From: Clostridiales bacterium
GTDB taxonomy: Bacteria; Bacillota; Clostridia; Christensenellales; Aristaeellaceae
Length of the DNA stretch: 41,539 bases
Direction: 5' to 3'
Assembly: GCA_004557905.1 (NCBI GenBank)
Contig: SFFH01000041.1
Coordinates: 1-41,539, forward strand
Numbering within the stretch: position 1 is the stretch's first letter; each line of letters begins with the position of its first letter. This document shows positions 14,087 to 22,077 of this stretch, one piece after another. The translations under genes were made by a program, and so were the position numbers. The notes beneath the pieces were generated by a model, which did no database searches, was not told the DNA's origin, and saw nothing but the letters and a program-made list of their open reading frames with translations.

Positions 14087-15847
14087 ATGAAAAAAAGAAT
14101 GCTTACTCTGTTTGTTCTTTTGCTTCTGCTGGCTTTCAGCACCGCCTGTGCTGAAAGCGCCCGCTTTACTGCCGGCACCTTCACCGGTTCGGCAGTCGGT
14201 TTCCACGGCGAACTGTTGGTCGAGGTCGAGGTATCCGATCAGGAGATTCTTAAGGTAACTGTCGGTGAAAACAACGAAACCTACCATGTAGGCGAAGCAG
14301 CCTTCCCCATTCTGGAAAAGAGCATCGTTGAAAACCAAAGCCTTGCTGATGTTATCACCGGCGCTACGATTACCAGCCGCGCTGTGACCAATGCCGTCAT
14401 CGACGCGCTCAAAAAGGCAAATGCTTCTGACGACACCCTCAAGTCCCTCAAAGTCGCTGAGATCGCTCAAACGGTTTATACGGACACCGAAACCGATATC
14501 GTTATCGTCGGCGCTGGCATTGCCTGCATGGTCGCCGCCATGCAGGCAAAGGAGGTCACCGACAACGTCATTCTTCTCGAAAAGAACACCCTTGTCGGCG
14601 GATCCGGCAGACTTTCCGCCGGTGGCATGATGCTTGTCGGTGCTGAAGAATTTACTGACAGCGTCTATACGGCCGAAGATGTGCATCGCTGGTTCTCCGT
14701 GCAGGCCGGTCCTGTGACAAATGATCCGGTCTTCTACGAAGTGATGAATCGTAGTAAGGACATGCTTTCCTACATCAAGGAAAACGGATATACGGTTACG
14801 GATGTCGCCAAATGCCAGAGCAAGCTGGCTCCGATTTTCCGCAACGTCAATACCGACCATTACGGCATGGGTCTGAGCGACACGCTGGAATCCGCCGTTG
14901 CTAAGAAGAATATCGACCTGCGCTGCAACACGACCGTCACCGCGCTCTTACAGAATGAAAACGGCGTTGTGGAAGGCGTGGTTGCAAACAATGCTGCTGG
15001 TTCCTATACCATCCGCGCCAAAAAGGTCATCCTCGCGACCGGCGGCTTCTCTCACAACAAAGAAATGCTCAATGAGTATGCTCCCTTCTGGAATGGCGCG
15101 TTCATCATCGCGGCCAGCGGCGCAGACGGCGATGGCCATCAGATGGGCCTGCAGGCTGGCGGTCACATTGTCGGCAACGGCGCCATGCAGATTTATGTCA
15201 CCAATTATGATCCCTCTCTAATCGGCAACATGCCGGGCAATATCCCGCTCTTTGTCGGCACCGACGGCAATCAGATCTGCGCCAGCGATGAGTATTATGG
15301 CACGATCGCCCCGAAAATTCAGGCACTTGATGACAAGACCGCTTACGCCATCTTCAGCTCCGACAACACCTACTATCAGTTTGACTACTACGGAACCGGC
15401 AGAGCAATGAAGGTTTCCGATATGGATACCCTCGTTGAAGAAGGCCGCCTTGTCAAGGCCGATACACTTGAAGAACTGGCTGTCAAGATTGGCATCGATC
15501 CTGCTGCACTTCAGCGCTCTGTCAATGAACACAACTGGTTCTACGATCTACAGATCAATGACGCATGGGGAACGGCTGCGGCAAAGCTCCAGCCTATCAA
15601 GACAGGCCCCTACTACGCTGGCCGTCAGGTCGCCTGCGTAATGGGTACCATCCCCGGCCTTGAAATCAACACCGCCATGCAGGTGGTCAACGCTAACGGT
15701 CAGCCGATTGAAAACCTCTATGCCGCCGGTGAACTAGTCTTCGGCAATATCTTCAACCGCCAGTATCCGATGGCCGGAACGGGCATTGGCATTGCGATGA
15801 GCACTGGCTATCTTGCTGGCCAGAACGCTGCCAATGCGCTGAACTGA
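14087..15847 (+). CDS. Exported FMN/FAD flavoprotein reductase (fumarate/urocanate reductase-like)
   Basis: 586 residues. ATG at 14087 follows AAAGGAGG and starts a signal peptide (KKR, hydrophobic core, probable cleavage after ACA at residue 22). Residues about 28-110 are an FMN-binding domain; D88-VITGA-T94 matches the ApbE flavinylation motif Dxx(S/T)GAT, so Thr94 should carry covalent FMN. From about residue 137 a FAD_binding_2 domain follows: TDIVIVGAGIACMVAAMQA with NAD/FAD loop GAGIAC, LVGGSGRLSAGGM, and the C-terminal PMAGTGIGIAMSTGYLAGQNAANAL. The layout matches extracellular flavocytochrome-like reductases that pass electrons from FMN to FAD and on to an acceptor such as fumarate or urocanate; the acceptor here is undetermined. 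No heme motif. Lower GC than its neighbours. Confidence 0.9.
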   Translation: MKKRMLTLFVLLLLLAFSTACAESARFTAGTFTGSAVGFHGELLVEVEVSDQEILKVTVGENNETYHVGEAAFPILEKSIVENQSLADVITGATITSRAVTNAVIDALKKANASDDTLKSLKVAEIAQTVYTDTETDIVIVGAGIACMVAAMQAKEVTDNVILLEKNTLVGGSGRLSAGGMMLVGAEEFTDSVYTAEDVHRWFSVQAGPVTNDPVFYEVMNRSKDMLSYIKENGYTVTDVAKCQSKLAPIFRNVNTDHYGMGLSDTLESAVAKKNIDLRCNTTVTALLQNENGVVEGVVANNAAGSYTIRAKKVILATGGFSHNKEMLNEYAPFWNGAFIIAASGADGDGHQMGLQAGGHIVGNGAMQIYVTNYDPSLIGNMPGNIPLFVGTDGNQICASDEYYGTIAPKIQALDDKTAYAIFSSDNTYYQFDYYGTGRAMKVSDMDTLVEEGRLVKADTLEELAVKIGIDPAALQRSVNEHNWFYDLQINDAWGTAAAKLQPIKTGPYYAGRQVACVMGTIPGLEINTAMQVVNANGQPIENLYAAGELVFGNIFNRQYPMAGTGIGIAMSTGYLAGQNAANALN

Positions 15848-15863
15848 TCCTTTTTTCTCCAAT

Positions 15864-15911
15864 AAGCATAGGGGATTGTTTCCTTTTCAGGAAGCAATCC
15901 CCTTTATGCTT
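15864..15911. terminator. Bidirectional terminator between flavoprotein and serS
   Basis: Long stem AAGCATA-GGGGATTG (15864-15878) pairing with CAATCCCC-TTATGCTT, with inner TTCC/GGAA and loop TTTTCA. T-rich sequence lies on both sides. It sits exactly between the convergent ends of the two genes. Confidence 0.85.
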
Positions 15912-15920
15912 GTCTTTGAT

Positions 15921-17213
15921 TTACTTCTCGACGGGTTTAATGACGTCCTTGAAGCCCATGTACGGACGCAGGGCCTCGGGGATGCGCACGGAGCCGTCGG
16001 CGTTGAGGTTGTTCTCCAGCAGCGCGATCAGCATGCGGGGCGGGGCCACGCAGGTGTTGTTGAGCGTGTGCGCGAAGTACTTGCGGCCGTCCTCGCCCTT
16101 GACGCGGATGCCGAGGCGGCGGGCCTGCGCATCGCCCAGCGTGGAGCAGGAGCCGACCTCGAAGTACTTCTTCTGGCGCGGGCTCCAGGCCTCGACGTCG
16201 CAGGACTTGACCTTCAGGTCAGCCAGGTCGCCGGAGCAGCACTCCAGCGTGCGGACCGGCACGTCCAGGCTGCGGAAGAAGTCGACCGTGTTCTGCCAGA
16301 GGCGGTTGTACCACATCATGGAATCCTCCGGCTTGCAGACGACGATCATCTCCTGCTTCTCGAACTGATGGATGCGGTACACGCCGCGCTCCTCGATGCC
16401 GTGCGCGCCGACCTCCTTGCGGAAGCAGGGGGAGTAGCTGGTCAGCGTCTGCGGCAGCTGATCCTCGGTGAGGATGGTGTCGATGAACTTGCCGATCATG
16501 GAGTGCTCAGAGGTGCCGATCAGGTACAGATCCTCGCCCTCGATCTTGTACATCATGTTCTCCATCTCCGCGAAGGACATGACGCCGGTGACGACGTTGG
16601 AGCGGATCATGTACGGCGGGATGCAGTAGGTAAAGCCGCGGTCGATCATGAAGTCGCGCGCATAGGACAGGCACGCGCTGTGCAGACGGGCCACGTCGCC
16701 GGTCAGGTAATAGAAGCCGTTGCCGGAGGTCTTGCGGGCGGAATCAATGTCGATGCCGGCGAGCTTCTCCATGATATCCACATGGTACGGGATCTCAAAG
16801 TCCGGTACGAACGGCTCGCCGAAGCGCTCGATCTCCACGTTCTCGCTGTCGTCCTTGCCGATGGGCACGCTGTCGTCGATGATCTGCGGGATCACCTGCA
16901 TGCGCTTCTTGATCTCCTCGGCGTACTCCTCCTCCAGCTTTTCAAGGCGCTCAAGCTCGTCCGCCAGCTCGGCCACCTTCGCCTTGGTCGCCTCGGCCTC
17001 CTCCTTCTTGCCCTGCTTCATCAGGCCGCCGATCTCCTTGGAGAGCACCTTGCGCTGGTTGCGCAGGGCGTCGGCCTGCTGCATGGCGTCGCGGTTCTTG
17101 CGGTCCAGGTCGATGACCTCGTCCACCAGATACAGCTTGTGATTCTGGAACTTCTTCTTCATATTCTCGCGCACGACGTCCGGCGTCTTGCGGAGCATGT
17201 TGATATCCAGCAT
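15921..17213 (-). CDS. serS: Serine--tRNA ligase
   Basis: 430 residues, class II synthetase charging tRNA-Ser. Residues 1-105 form the N-terminal antiparallel coiled-coil arm (MLDINMLRKTPDVVRENMKKK; GGLMKQGKKEEAEATKAKVAEL) that contacts the long variable arm of tRNA-Ser. Motif 2 is LTSYSPCFRKEVGAHG and motif 3 lies in HTLNNTCVAPPRMLIALLEN. Most bacterial enzymes read LNGSGLAVGR at this place, so this copy is of a less usual subtype, closer in pattern to the eukaryal LN-T-R form. ATG at 17213 is chosen because AAAGGAAG lies 8 bases upstream and the family starts MLD. A consensus promoter is at 17269-17297; no T-box leader is seen. Confidence 0.97.
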   Translation of the reverse strand: MLDINMLRKTPDVVRENMKKKFQNHKLYLVDEVIDLDRKNRDAMQQADALRNQRKVLSKEIGGLMKQGKKEEAEATKAKVAELADELERLEKLEEEYAEEIKKRMQVIPQIIDDSVPIGKDDSENVEIERFGEPFVPDFEIPYHVDIMEKLAGIDIDSARKTSGNGFYYLTGDVARLHSACLSYARDFMIDRGFTYCIPPYMIRSNVVTGVMSFAEMENMMYKIEGEDLYLIGTSEHSMIGKFIDTILTEDQLPQTLTSYSPCFRKEVGAHGIEERGVYRIHQFEKQEMIVVCKPEDSMMWYNRLWQNTVDFFRSLDVPVRTLECCSGDLADLKVKSCDVEAWSPRQKKYFEVGSCSTLGDAQARRLGIRVKGEDGRKYFAHTLNNTCVAPPRMLIALLENNLNADGSVRIPEALRPYMGFKDVIKPVEK

Positions 17214-17268
17214 GTTCAAATCTTCCTTTCCAAATCGGCCTTCACCGAAAAATTCTCTGCACTGTCGG

Positions 17269-17297
17269 ATTATAGCCCAAATGCCTGCTTTTTGCAA
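17269..17297 (-). promoter_or_regulatory. Promoter for serS
   Basis: On the minus strand TTGCAA (17292-17297) and perfect TATAAT (17269-17274) are 17 bp apart. The short leader of about 50 bases leaves no room for a T-box. Confidence 0.85.
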
Positions 17298-17357
17298 CCC
17301 GTTTTTCCTTTTCCTTCCTGACAACCTCGCTTCCGGCGCGTTTTTCCGCCGCAAAAA

Positions 17358-17386
17358 TTGACAATCCCCCCTGCATCATGTACAAT
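17358..17386 (+). promoter_or_regulatory. Promoter for the CofE-like gene
   Basis: Perfect TTGACA (17358-17363) and TACAAT (17381-17386) with a 17-bp spacer, divergent from the serS promoter. Confidence 0.85.
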
Positions 17387-17489
17387 AGAGCAATCCTGAT
17401 AAAGCATGACAAAAGCGGACACCCTATGCCGGAAGGGCAGGTGATCCGCTGTGAAGGACGAAAGGCCGGATTCGGCCGGGGAGGCAGAT

Positions 17490-18230
17490 ATGGGCGCTTC
17501 GAAAAATGTGGAATCCGCGCGCCGGGAGACAGACGGCGTGATCTATTTTGACCGCGGCATCCTGGAGGGCCGGGACGGACGGCGCTATCAGCGCTACGCC
17601 ATTCAGACCCACTTCGTTCAGCCGAACGAGGACCAGGCGGAGCTCGTGCGCCGCTATGTGCTGCCGCTGTTCAAGGAGGGCGACTGCCTCTCCTTCACCG
17701 CGAAGGTGATGGGCATGTGCACCGGCAACGTGCGCACGCTCGAGGACACGCACCCCGGCTTCTGGGCTCGCCTGCTCTCACCGTTCGCCGGCCACAATTC
17801 CACCGGCATCGGCATGCACCAGCCCTACAAGATGCAGCTGACCATCGAGATCTGCGGTCTGCCGCGCGTGCTGCTGGCCGCTGCGGTGTCCGCCGTCACC
17901 CGCCCCTTCGGCGTGCGCGGTCTGTTCTACAAGATCTGCGGCCACGGCGTCGCGGGCATCGACGGCTTCTATCCGGATTCCTCCTTCGAGCAGTATCACA
18001 CCATGGGCGTGATCAATCCGGAGCATCCGGTGGAGCTGTGCGACGCGCTCTACGCCGCCACCGGCGTGCCCGTCGTCGTCATGGATGCCAACGACTTTGA
18101 CCAGAACCAGCTGGGCAAGGGCACGGATTTCCCGCTCACCGACGATCAGATTCAGGACGCCATGCGGGACAATCCCTCCGGTCAGGGCGACGAGCTCACG
18201 CCGTTCATCCTGATCCGCCCGCTGAACTGA
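17490..18230 (+). CDS. Coenzyme F420:L-glutamate ligase-like (CofE family) protein
   Basis: 246 residues from ATG at 17490, where GGGGAGG precedes by 5 bases; an in-frame GTG at 17451 would add 13 residues with a poorer leader. The sequence follows the F420_ligase fold (PF01996): KEGDCLSFTAKVMGMCTGNV near residue 60, PYKMQLTIEI, GLFYKICGHGVAGIDGFYPDS and VMDANDFDQNQLGKG. True CofE adds glutamate to F420-0 using GTP. Bacillota of this kind generally do not make F420, and no other F420 gene is in the window, so a different amide-forming ligase reaction is likely. It is a monocistronic unit with its own promoter, and a terminator downstream at 18395. Confidence 0.85.
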   Translation: MGASKNVESARRETDGVIYFDRGILEGRDGRRYQRYAIQTHFVQPNEDQAELVRRYVLPLFKEGDCLSFTAKVMGMCTGNVRTLEDTHPGFWARLLSPFAGHNSTGIGMHQPYKMQLTIEICGLPRVLLAAAVSAVTRPFGVRGLFYKICGHGVAGIDGFYPDSSFEQYHTMGVINPEHPVELCDALYAATGVPVVVMDANDFDQNQLGKGTDFPLTDDQIQDAMRDNPSGQGDELTPFILIRPLN

Positions 18231-18296
18231 CGAAGGGGAGACGCCGGGGCGGCGTGAAGACGTGATACAGGGGCAGGCGGCTTCTGCCCGCCATCC

Positions 18297-18350
18297 AAGC
18301 CTTCCCCTTTGGGGAAGGTGGCAATCCGAAGGATTGACGGATGAGGTCCC
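18297..18350 (+). repeat. CTTCCCC-hairpin repeat, copy 1
   Basis: CTTCCCCTTTGGGGAAGG hairpin followed by a second hairpin AATCC/GGATT and the tail GGATGAGGTCC. A second copy in opposite orientation is at 23840-23883 with different second-hairpin sequence but preserved pairing. Related elements are, from general knowledge, common in gut Clostridia genomes. Confidence 0.8.
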
Positions 18351-18394
18351 CCGCTGCCGTTCTCTTCTTCGTGCTTTCTATTGGAGCTTTGCGT

Positions 18395-18420
18395 ACGGGC
18401 GGCCTTCAGCCGCCCGTTTT
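18395..18420 (+). terminator. Terminator after the CofE-like gene
   Basis: Perfect stem ACGGGCGGC/GCCGCCCGT around CTTCA, followed by TTT. It sits only 22 bp before the guanine deaminase start, so the latter must be expressed either from readthrough or from an unseen promoter within 18231-18395. Confidence 0.8.
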
Positions 18421-18442
18421 ATGATCAACAAGGATGGTTCGC

Positions 18443-19714
18443 ATGAACGAAACCTTTGCCCTCAGGGGCCTTTTCATCGACACGCCCGAAATCGGCGCGG
18501 TGCGCAACCGGCAGGGCTTTCTCGTCTGCGAGGACGGGAAGGTCGCCGGCGTCTTTGGCGCGCTGCCCGAGCGCTTTTCCGGCATCCCCGTCACCGACTG
18601 CAGCGATAGGCTGGTCATCCCCGGCATGAGCGACCTGCACCTGCACGCCCCGCAGTACAGCTACTGCGGCACGGCGATGGATCTGCAGCTGATCGACTGG
18701 CTGGAGCGCTACACCTATCCCGAGGAAGCGCGCTTTGCCAGCCTCGAGCATGCCCGGGCGTATTACGAGGTCTTCACGCATGATCTGCTGCACACTGCCA
18801 CCACCCGCGCGGCGATCTTCGCCACCCTGCACGCGGACGCGACGCTGGAACTCATGCGCCAGCTGGATCAGTCCGGTCTGGGCGCGTTCGTCGGCAAGCT
18901 GAGCATGGACCGCAACTGCCCGGAGGATTACTCCGAGCACACGCCCGAAAACGGCGAGCTGGAGACCCGCCGCTGGCTGGAGGCCTGCAGGGACGCGGGC
19001 TTTGCGCGCGTGCACCCGATCCTCACCCCGCGCTTCACGCCCAGCGTGTCCGACGCATACATGGAAAGGCTCGGTCGTCTGGCGCGGGCATACGGCGTGC
19101 CCATGCAGAGCCACCTGTCCGAGAGCGTATCAGAGATCGAATGGGTCAAGGCCCTCTGCCCGGACGCGGGGACGTATGCCGACACCTACGCGCGCTACGG
19201 CCTCTTCGGCGGCGACTGCCCGACGATCATGGCGCACTGCATCTACTGCCCGGAGGAGGAGGACCGCATGATGAAGGACGGCCACGTCTTCATCGCGCAC
19301 TGCCCCACCAGCAACGAGAACGTCATCGCGGGCATCGCACCCGCCGCGCGCTACCTGCGCCAGGGCTACGAGATCGGCCTGGGCAGCGACGTCGCCGGCG
19401 GCCACACGCTCGATCTGTTCGCCGTCATGGCCGCCGCCGTGCAGGTGAGCAAGCTGCGCTGGTGCTGCGTCGACCCCGGCGAAAAGCCGCTCACCCTGCC
19501 CGAGGCGCTGTACATGGCCACCGCGGGCGGCGGCCGGTTCTTTGGCAAAGTCGGCCTGTTCGAGCCGGGCTATGCCTTTGACGCGGTGGTCATCGATGAC
19601 AGCGCCAACCGGAACCTGCGCGCCTTCTCTCCCATGGAGCGCATCGAGCGCTGCGCGTATCTGGGCGGCGCGAGGGTTGCCGCCAAGTTTGTGGACGGGC
19701 GGAAGGTTCTGTAA
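18443..19714 (+). CDS. guaD: Guanine deaminase
   Basis: 423 residues, zinc amidohydrolase converting guanine to xanthine and ammonia. The family motif PGMSDLHLHAPQYSYCG carries the first two zinc histidines (66 and 68) and the PQ loop that reads guanine; SHLSES, MAHC and HCPTSNENV follow, and GLGSDVAGG supplies the catalytic Asp. ATG at 18443 is preferred over ATG at 18434 because AAGGA lies 8 bases upstream. Full length with no defects. It may belong to purine salvage for nitrogen; no other purine gene is adjacent. A TetR gene follows after 42 bp on the same strand. Confidence 0.95.
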   Translation: MNETFALRGLFIDTPEIGAVRNRQGFLVCEDGKVAGVFGALPERFSGIPVTDCSDRLVIPGMSDLHLHAPQYSYCGTAMDLQLIDWLERYTYPEEARFASLEHARAYYEVFTHDLLHTATTRAAIFATLHADATLELMRQLDQSGLGAFVGKLSMDRNCPEDYSEHTPENGELETRRWLEACRDAGFARVHPILTPRFTPSVSDAYMERLGRLARAYGVPMQSHLSESVSEIEWVKALCPDAGTYADTYARYGLFGGDCPTIMAHCIYCPEEEDRMMKDGHVFIAHCPTSNENVIAGIAPAARYLRQGYEIGLGSDVAGGHTLDLFAVMAAAVQVSKLRWCCVDPGEKPLTLPEALYMATAGGGRFFGKVGLFEPGYAFDAVVIDDSANRNLRAFSPMERIERCAYLGGARVAAKFVDGRKVL

Positions 19715-19756
19715 TCGTCTGCCGTCCCCATTCCCATGATCCATACAGGAGGCCTC

Positions 19757-20356
19757 ATGAAGCAGGAGGAAAAGAACCGGCGGAGCCGGTCGCATATTCT
19801 GGAGCACGCCTTTGCGGAATTCGCCCAGCAGGGCTATTTGGGCGCGTCGGTGAACGCCATCTGCGCCGCCGGAAGCATCTCCAAGGGCCTGCTGTACCAC
19901 TATTACGCGGACAAGGACGCGCTGTACCTGGCCTGCGTGGAGCGCTGCTTTCGGGACCTGACCGACGCGCTGTCTGCCGAGCTGCACGCGCAGACCGTCA
20001 CGCCGGACCAGTATTTTGACGCCCGCCTTCGCTATTTTGCCGAGCACCCGCTGCACCAGCGCCTGTTCTGCGACGCGGTGGTCAATCCGCCGCCGCACCT
20101 GCGGGCCGAGCTTTCCGCCTGCCGCGCCCCGTTTGACGCGCTGAACGAGACGCTGCTCACCGCCATCCTTCAAAAGGAAACGCTGGCCGAGGGCCTCAGC
20201 ATCCGGGACGCCATCCGTCAGCTGCGGATTCTTGAGGATTGCGTGAGCACATCTCTGAAAAACGCGGAGCAGGGGGAGCGGCAGGCGGAGCAGCACAACC
20301 GGCTGTGCCGCCAGACCTTCCACACCATGCTCTACGGGCTGATCGCCCGGACATAA
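19757..20356 (+). CDS. TetR-family transcriptional regulator
   Basis: 199 residues. Residues 8-58 form the TetR HTH: ILEHAFAEFAQQGYLGASVNAICAAGSISKGLLYHYYADKDALYLACVERCF. The C-terminal ligand domain is all-helical and unspecific. AGGAGG lies 6 bases before the ATG. It precedes the MATE exporter gene, from which it is separated by a terminator and a new promoter carrying palindromic half-sites, so it most likely represses that exporter. Confidence 0.93.
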   Translation: MKQEEKNRRSRSHILEHAFAEFAQQGYLGASVNAICAAGSISKGLLYHYYADKDALYLACVERCFRDLTDALSAELHAQTVTPDQYFDARLRYFAEHPLHQRLFCDAVVNPPPHLRAELSACRAPFDALNETLLTAILQKETLAEGLSIRDAIRQLRILEDCVSTSLKNAEQGERQAEQHNRLCRQTFHTMLYGLIART

Positions 20357-20363
20357 GCTTTTC

Positions 20364-20390
20364 GCACTGCGACCGCCGCAGTGCTTTTTT
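20364..20390 (+). terminator. Terminator after the TetR gene
   Basis: Perfect stem GCACTGCG (20364-20371)/CGCAGTGC (20377-20384) followed by TTTTTT, 8 bp beyond the TetR stop. Confidence 0.92.
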
Positions 20391-20500
20391 ATTGCCCAAA
20401 ATTGCCCTCCGGCATCAGGAAGCAGGAAGGACAGAGCCCTGAAGTGGAGCCGCCTGCATCGCGCCGGTTTTGACTGCGCGCCAAATTCGCCATATGGATA

Positions 20501-20553
20501 TTGATCACCCGGTCTGTTTATGCTATACTCTCCAAATACAGACCATCAGGTCT
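20501..20553 (+). promoter_or_regulatory. MATE promoter with probable TetR operator
   Basis: TTGATC (20501-20506) and TATACT (20524-20529) are 17 bp apart. Three related half-sites overlap and follow it: GGTCTG (20511-20516) inside the spacer, CAGACC (20539-20544) and AGGTCT (20548-20553). The last two form the palindrome AGACC-ATCA-GGTCT just after the -10, a position where repressor binding would block initiation. Confidence 0.7.
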
Positions 20554-20583
20554 ATGATTGTATGTGAAAGAAGGAACCGCAAA

Positions 20584-21966
20584 ATGTCCGCAAAGGCCGC
20601 AAATTCCCAATCCATCCTCTCCGACATGCAGCCGTCGAGGGCCATCGTCAAGCTCGCCATCCCGGCGACGCTGGCGCTGCTGGCCAAGGCGGTTTACAAT
20701 CTGGTGGACACCGCCTACATCGGCATGCTGAACTCCGACATCGCACTGACGGCGGTGGGCGTCACCGTGCCGCTGCTGCTGATCATGGTGTCCATCGAGA
20801 ACATCTTCGCCGCCGGCGCGGCGGTGCTGGCCGGCCGCCAGCTGGGCGCCAAGGACACAGGCGGCGCCAGCCGCACGGTCACCACCGTCATCGGTATTTC
20901 CATGATCATCGGCGTCGCGCTGTGCGTGGGCGGCATCGCGTTCATCGATCCGCTGATGCGCGCCTTCGGCGCCTCGGAGGCGTCGCTGCCGCTGGCGAAG
21001 GACTACGCCTTCTGGATGTTCATCGCGGCGCTGGCCAACCTGCCCGCGCAGAGCATGAACTGCGCCGCCCGCGCGGAGTCCTCCGTGAAGATTTCCTCCA
21101 TCGCCGTGATCACCGGCGCGGCGCTGAACATCCTGCTCGATCCGATCTTCATGTTCGACTGGGGCCTCAATCTAGGCGTGGCCGGCGCCTCCATGGCGAC
21201 CACCGTGTCCCAGTTCGTCACCTTCTTCATTCTGGTCGGGTTCTACATCAGTGGGCGCTCCGTCATCAAGATCAGGCTGGGGGCTTTCCGCCCCAGCTGG
21301 CGCTTTATCAAGGATGTCGCCATGATCGGCATCCCCACGGCGGTCATCCAGATCTGCCTGTCCGTCGCCGCCTCGCTGACCAACATCGCCGCTGCCTCCC
21401 TGCCCCAGTCCGATGAGATCATCGCCGCCTACGGCGTGGTGCAGCGCCTGATCCTCATCGGCTGCTATGTGATCATGGGCTTCATGCAGGGCTATCAGCC
21501 GGTGGCGTCCTATGCCTTCGGCGCGCGCAACGAGGAGCGCTTCCACCAGTCGGTGCGCTTCGCGCTGAAGGGCGCCCTGCTGCTGACCGTGCTGGTGGAG
21601 GCCGTCTACATTCTGCTGGCCCGGCCGCTCATTCTGCTGTTCAACAGCAATCCCGTGATTGTGGACTATGGCCGCTGGCTGCTGACCTCCCAGATGGCGC
21701 TCTACCCCGCCTTCGGCCTGTGCTACATGATGACCATCACCTATCAGACCATCGGCGAATCCCGATACGGCCTGTTCCTCTCCGTCATCCGTCAGGGCCT
21801 GTTCTACGTCCCGTTCATCCTGATCCTGCCCAGGCTGTTCGGCATCGGCGGCATCTATGCCTCCCAGCCCGCCGCCGACGTGCTGACCATTCTGGTCTGC
21901 GTCTTCTCCGTGCCGGCCATGAAGTGCATCGCATCGAAGAACATGCAGGATTCTCCGACTGAATAA
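20584..21966 (+). CDS. MATE-family efflux transporter
   Basis: 460 residues with 12 hydrophobic segments in two similar halves. The first half opens SRAIVKLAIPATLALLAKAVYNLVDTAYIGML, the DinF/NorM-type signature, and the second opens FIKDVAMIGIPTAVIQICLSVAASLTN. RLILIGCYVIMGFMQGYQPVASYAFGARNEERF is conserved among bacterial MATE proteins, which export cationic drugs or toxic metabolites in exchange for Na+ or H+. ATG at 20584 follows AAGAAGGAA by 7 bases; an upstream in-frame ATG at 20554 would add ten residues. Likely repressed by the TetR protein encoded upstream. Confidence 0.93.
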   Translation: MSAKAANSQSILSDMQPSRAIVKLAIPATLALLAKAVYNLVDTAYIGMLNSDIALTAVGVTVPLLLIMVSIENIFAAGAAVLAGRQLGAKDTGGASRTVTTVIGISMIIGVALCVGGIAFIDPLMRAFGASEASLPLAKDYAFWMFIAALANLPAQSMNCAARAESSVKISSIAVITGAALNILLDPIFMFDWGLNLGVAGASMATTVSQFVTFFILVGFYISGRSVIKIRLGAFRPSWRFIKDVAMIGIPTAVIQICLSVAASLTNIAAASLPQSDEIIAAYGVVQRLILIGCYVIMGFMQGYQPVASYAFGARNEERFHQSVRFALKGALLLTVLVEAVYILLARPLILLFNSNPVIVDYGRWLLTSQMALYPAFGLCYMMTITYQTIGESRYGLFLSVIRQGLFYVPFILILPRLFGIGGIYASQPAADVLTILVCVFSVPAMKCIASKNMQDSPTE

Positions 21967-22077
21967 ATTGGCAGCATGATTCGTGAAAAAAACATCATTT
22001 TGCCACAAATGTGCGCTATGATGCAGACAGAGACCGCTGCACATGGACAGCGGCCAAGCGAAATGGAGGTTGATCCT

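Noticed and set aside
14087..14152. Lipoprotein signal on the FAD/FMN reductase
   Set aside because: The Cys is preceded by STA rather than an aliphatic -3 residue; cleavage by signal peptidase I after ACA fits better.
15876..17321. 481-codon plus-strand frame opposite serS
   Set aside because: It starts inside the bidirectional terminator and is antisense to a complete seryl-tRNA synthetase.
17214..17357. T-box riboswitch before serS
   Set aside because: No conserved T-box AGGGTGG-type sequence, and the promoter is only about 56 bp from the start codon.
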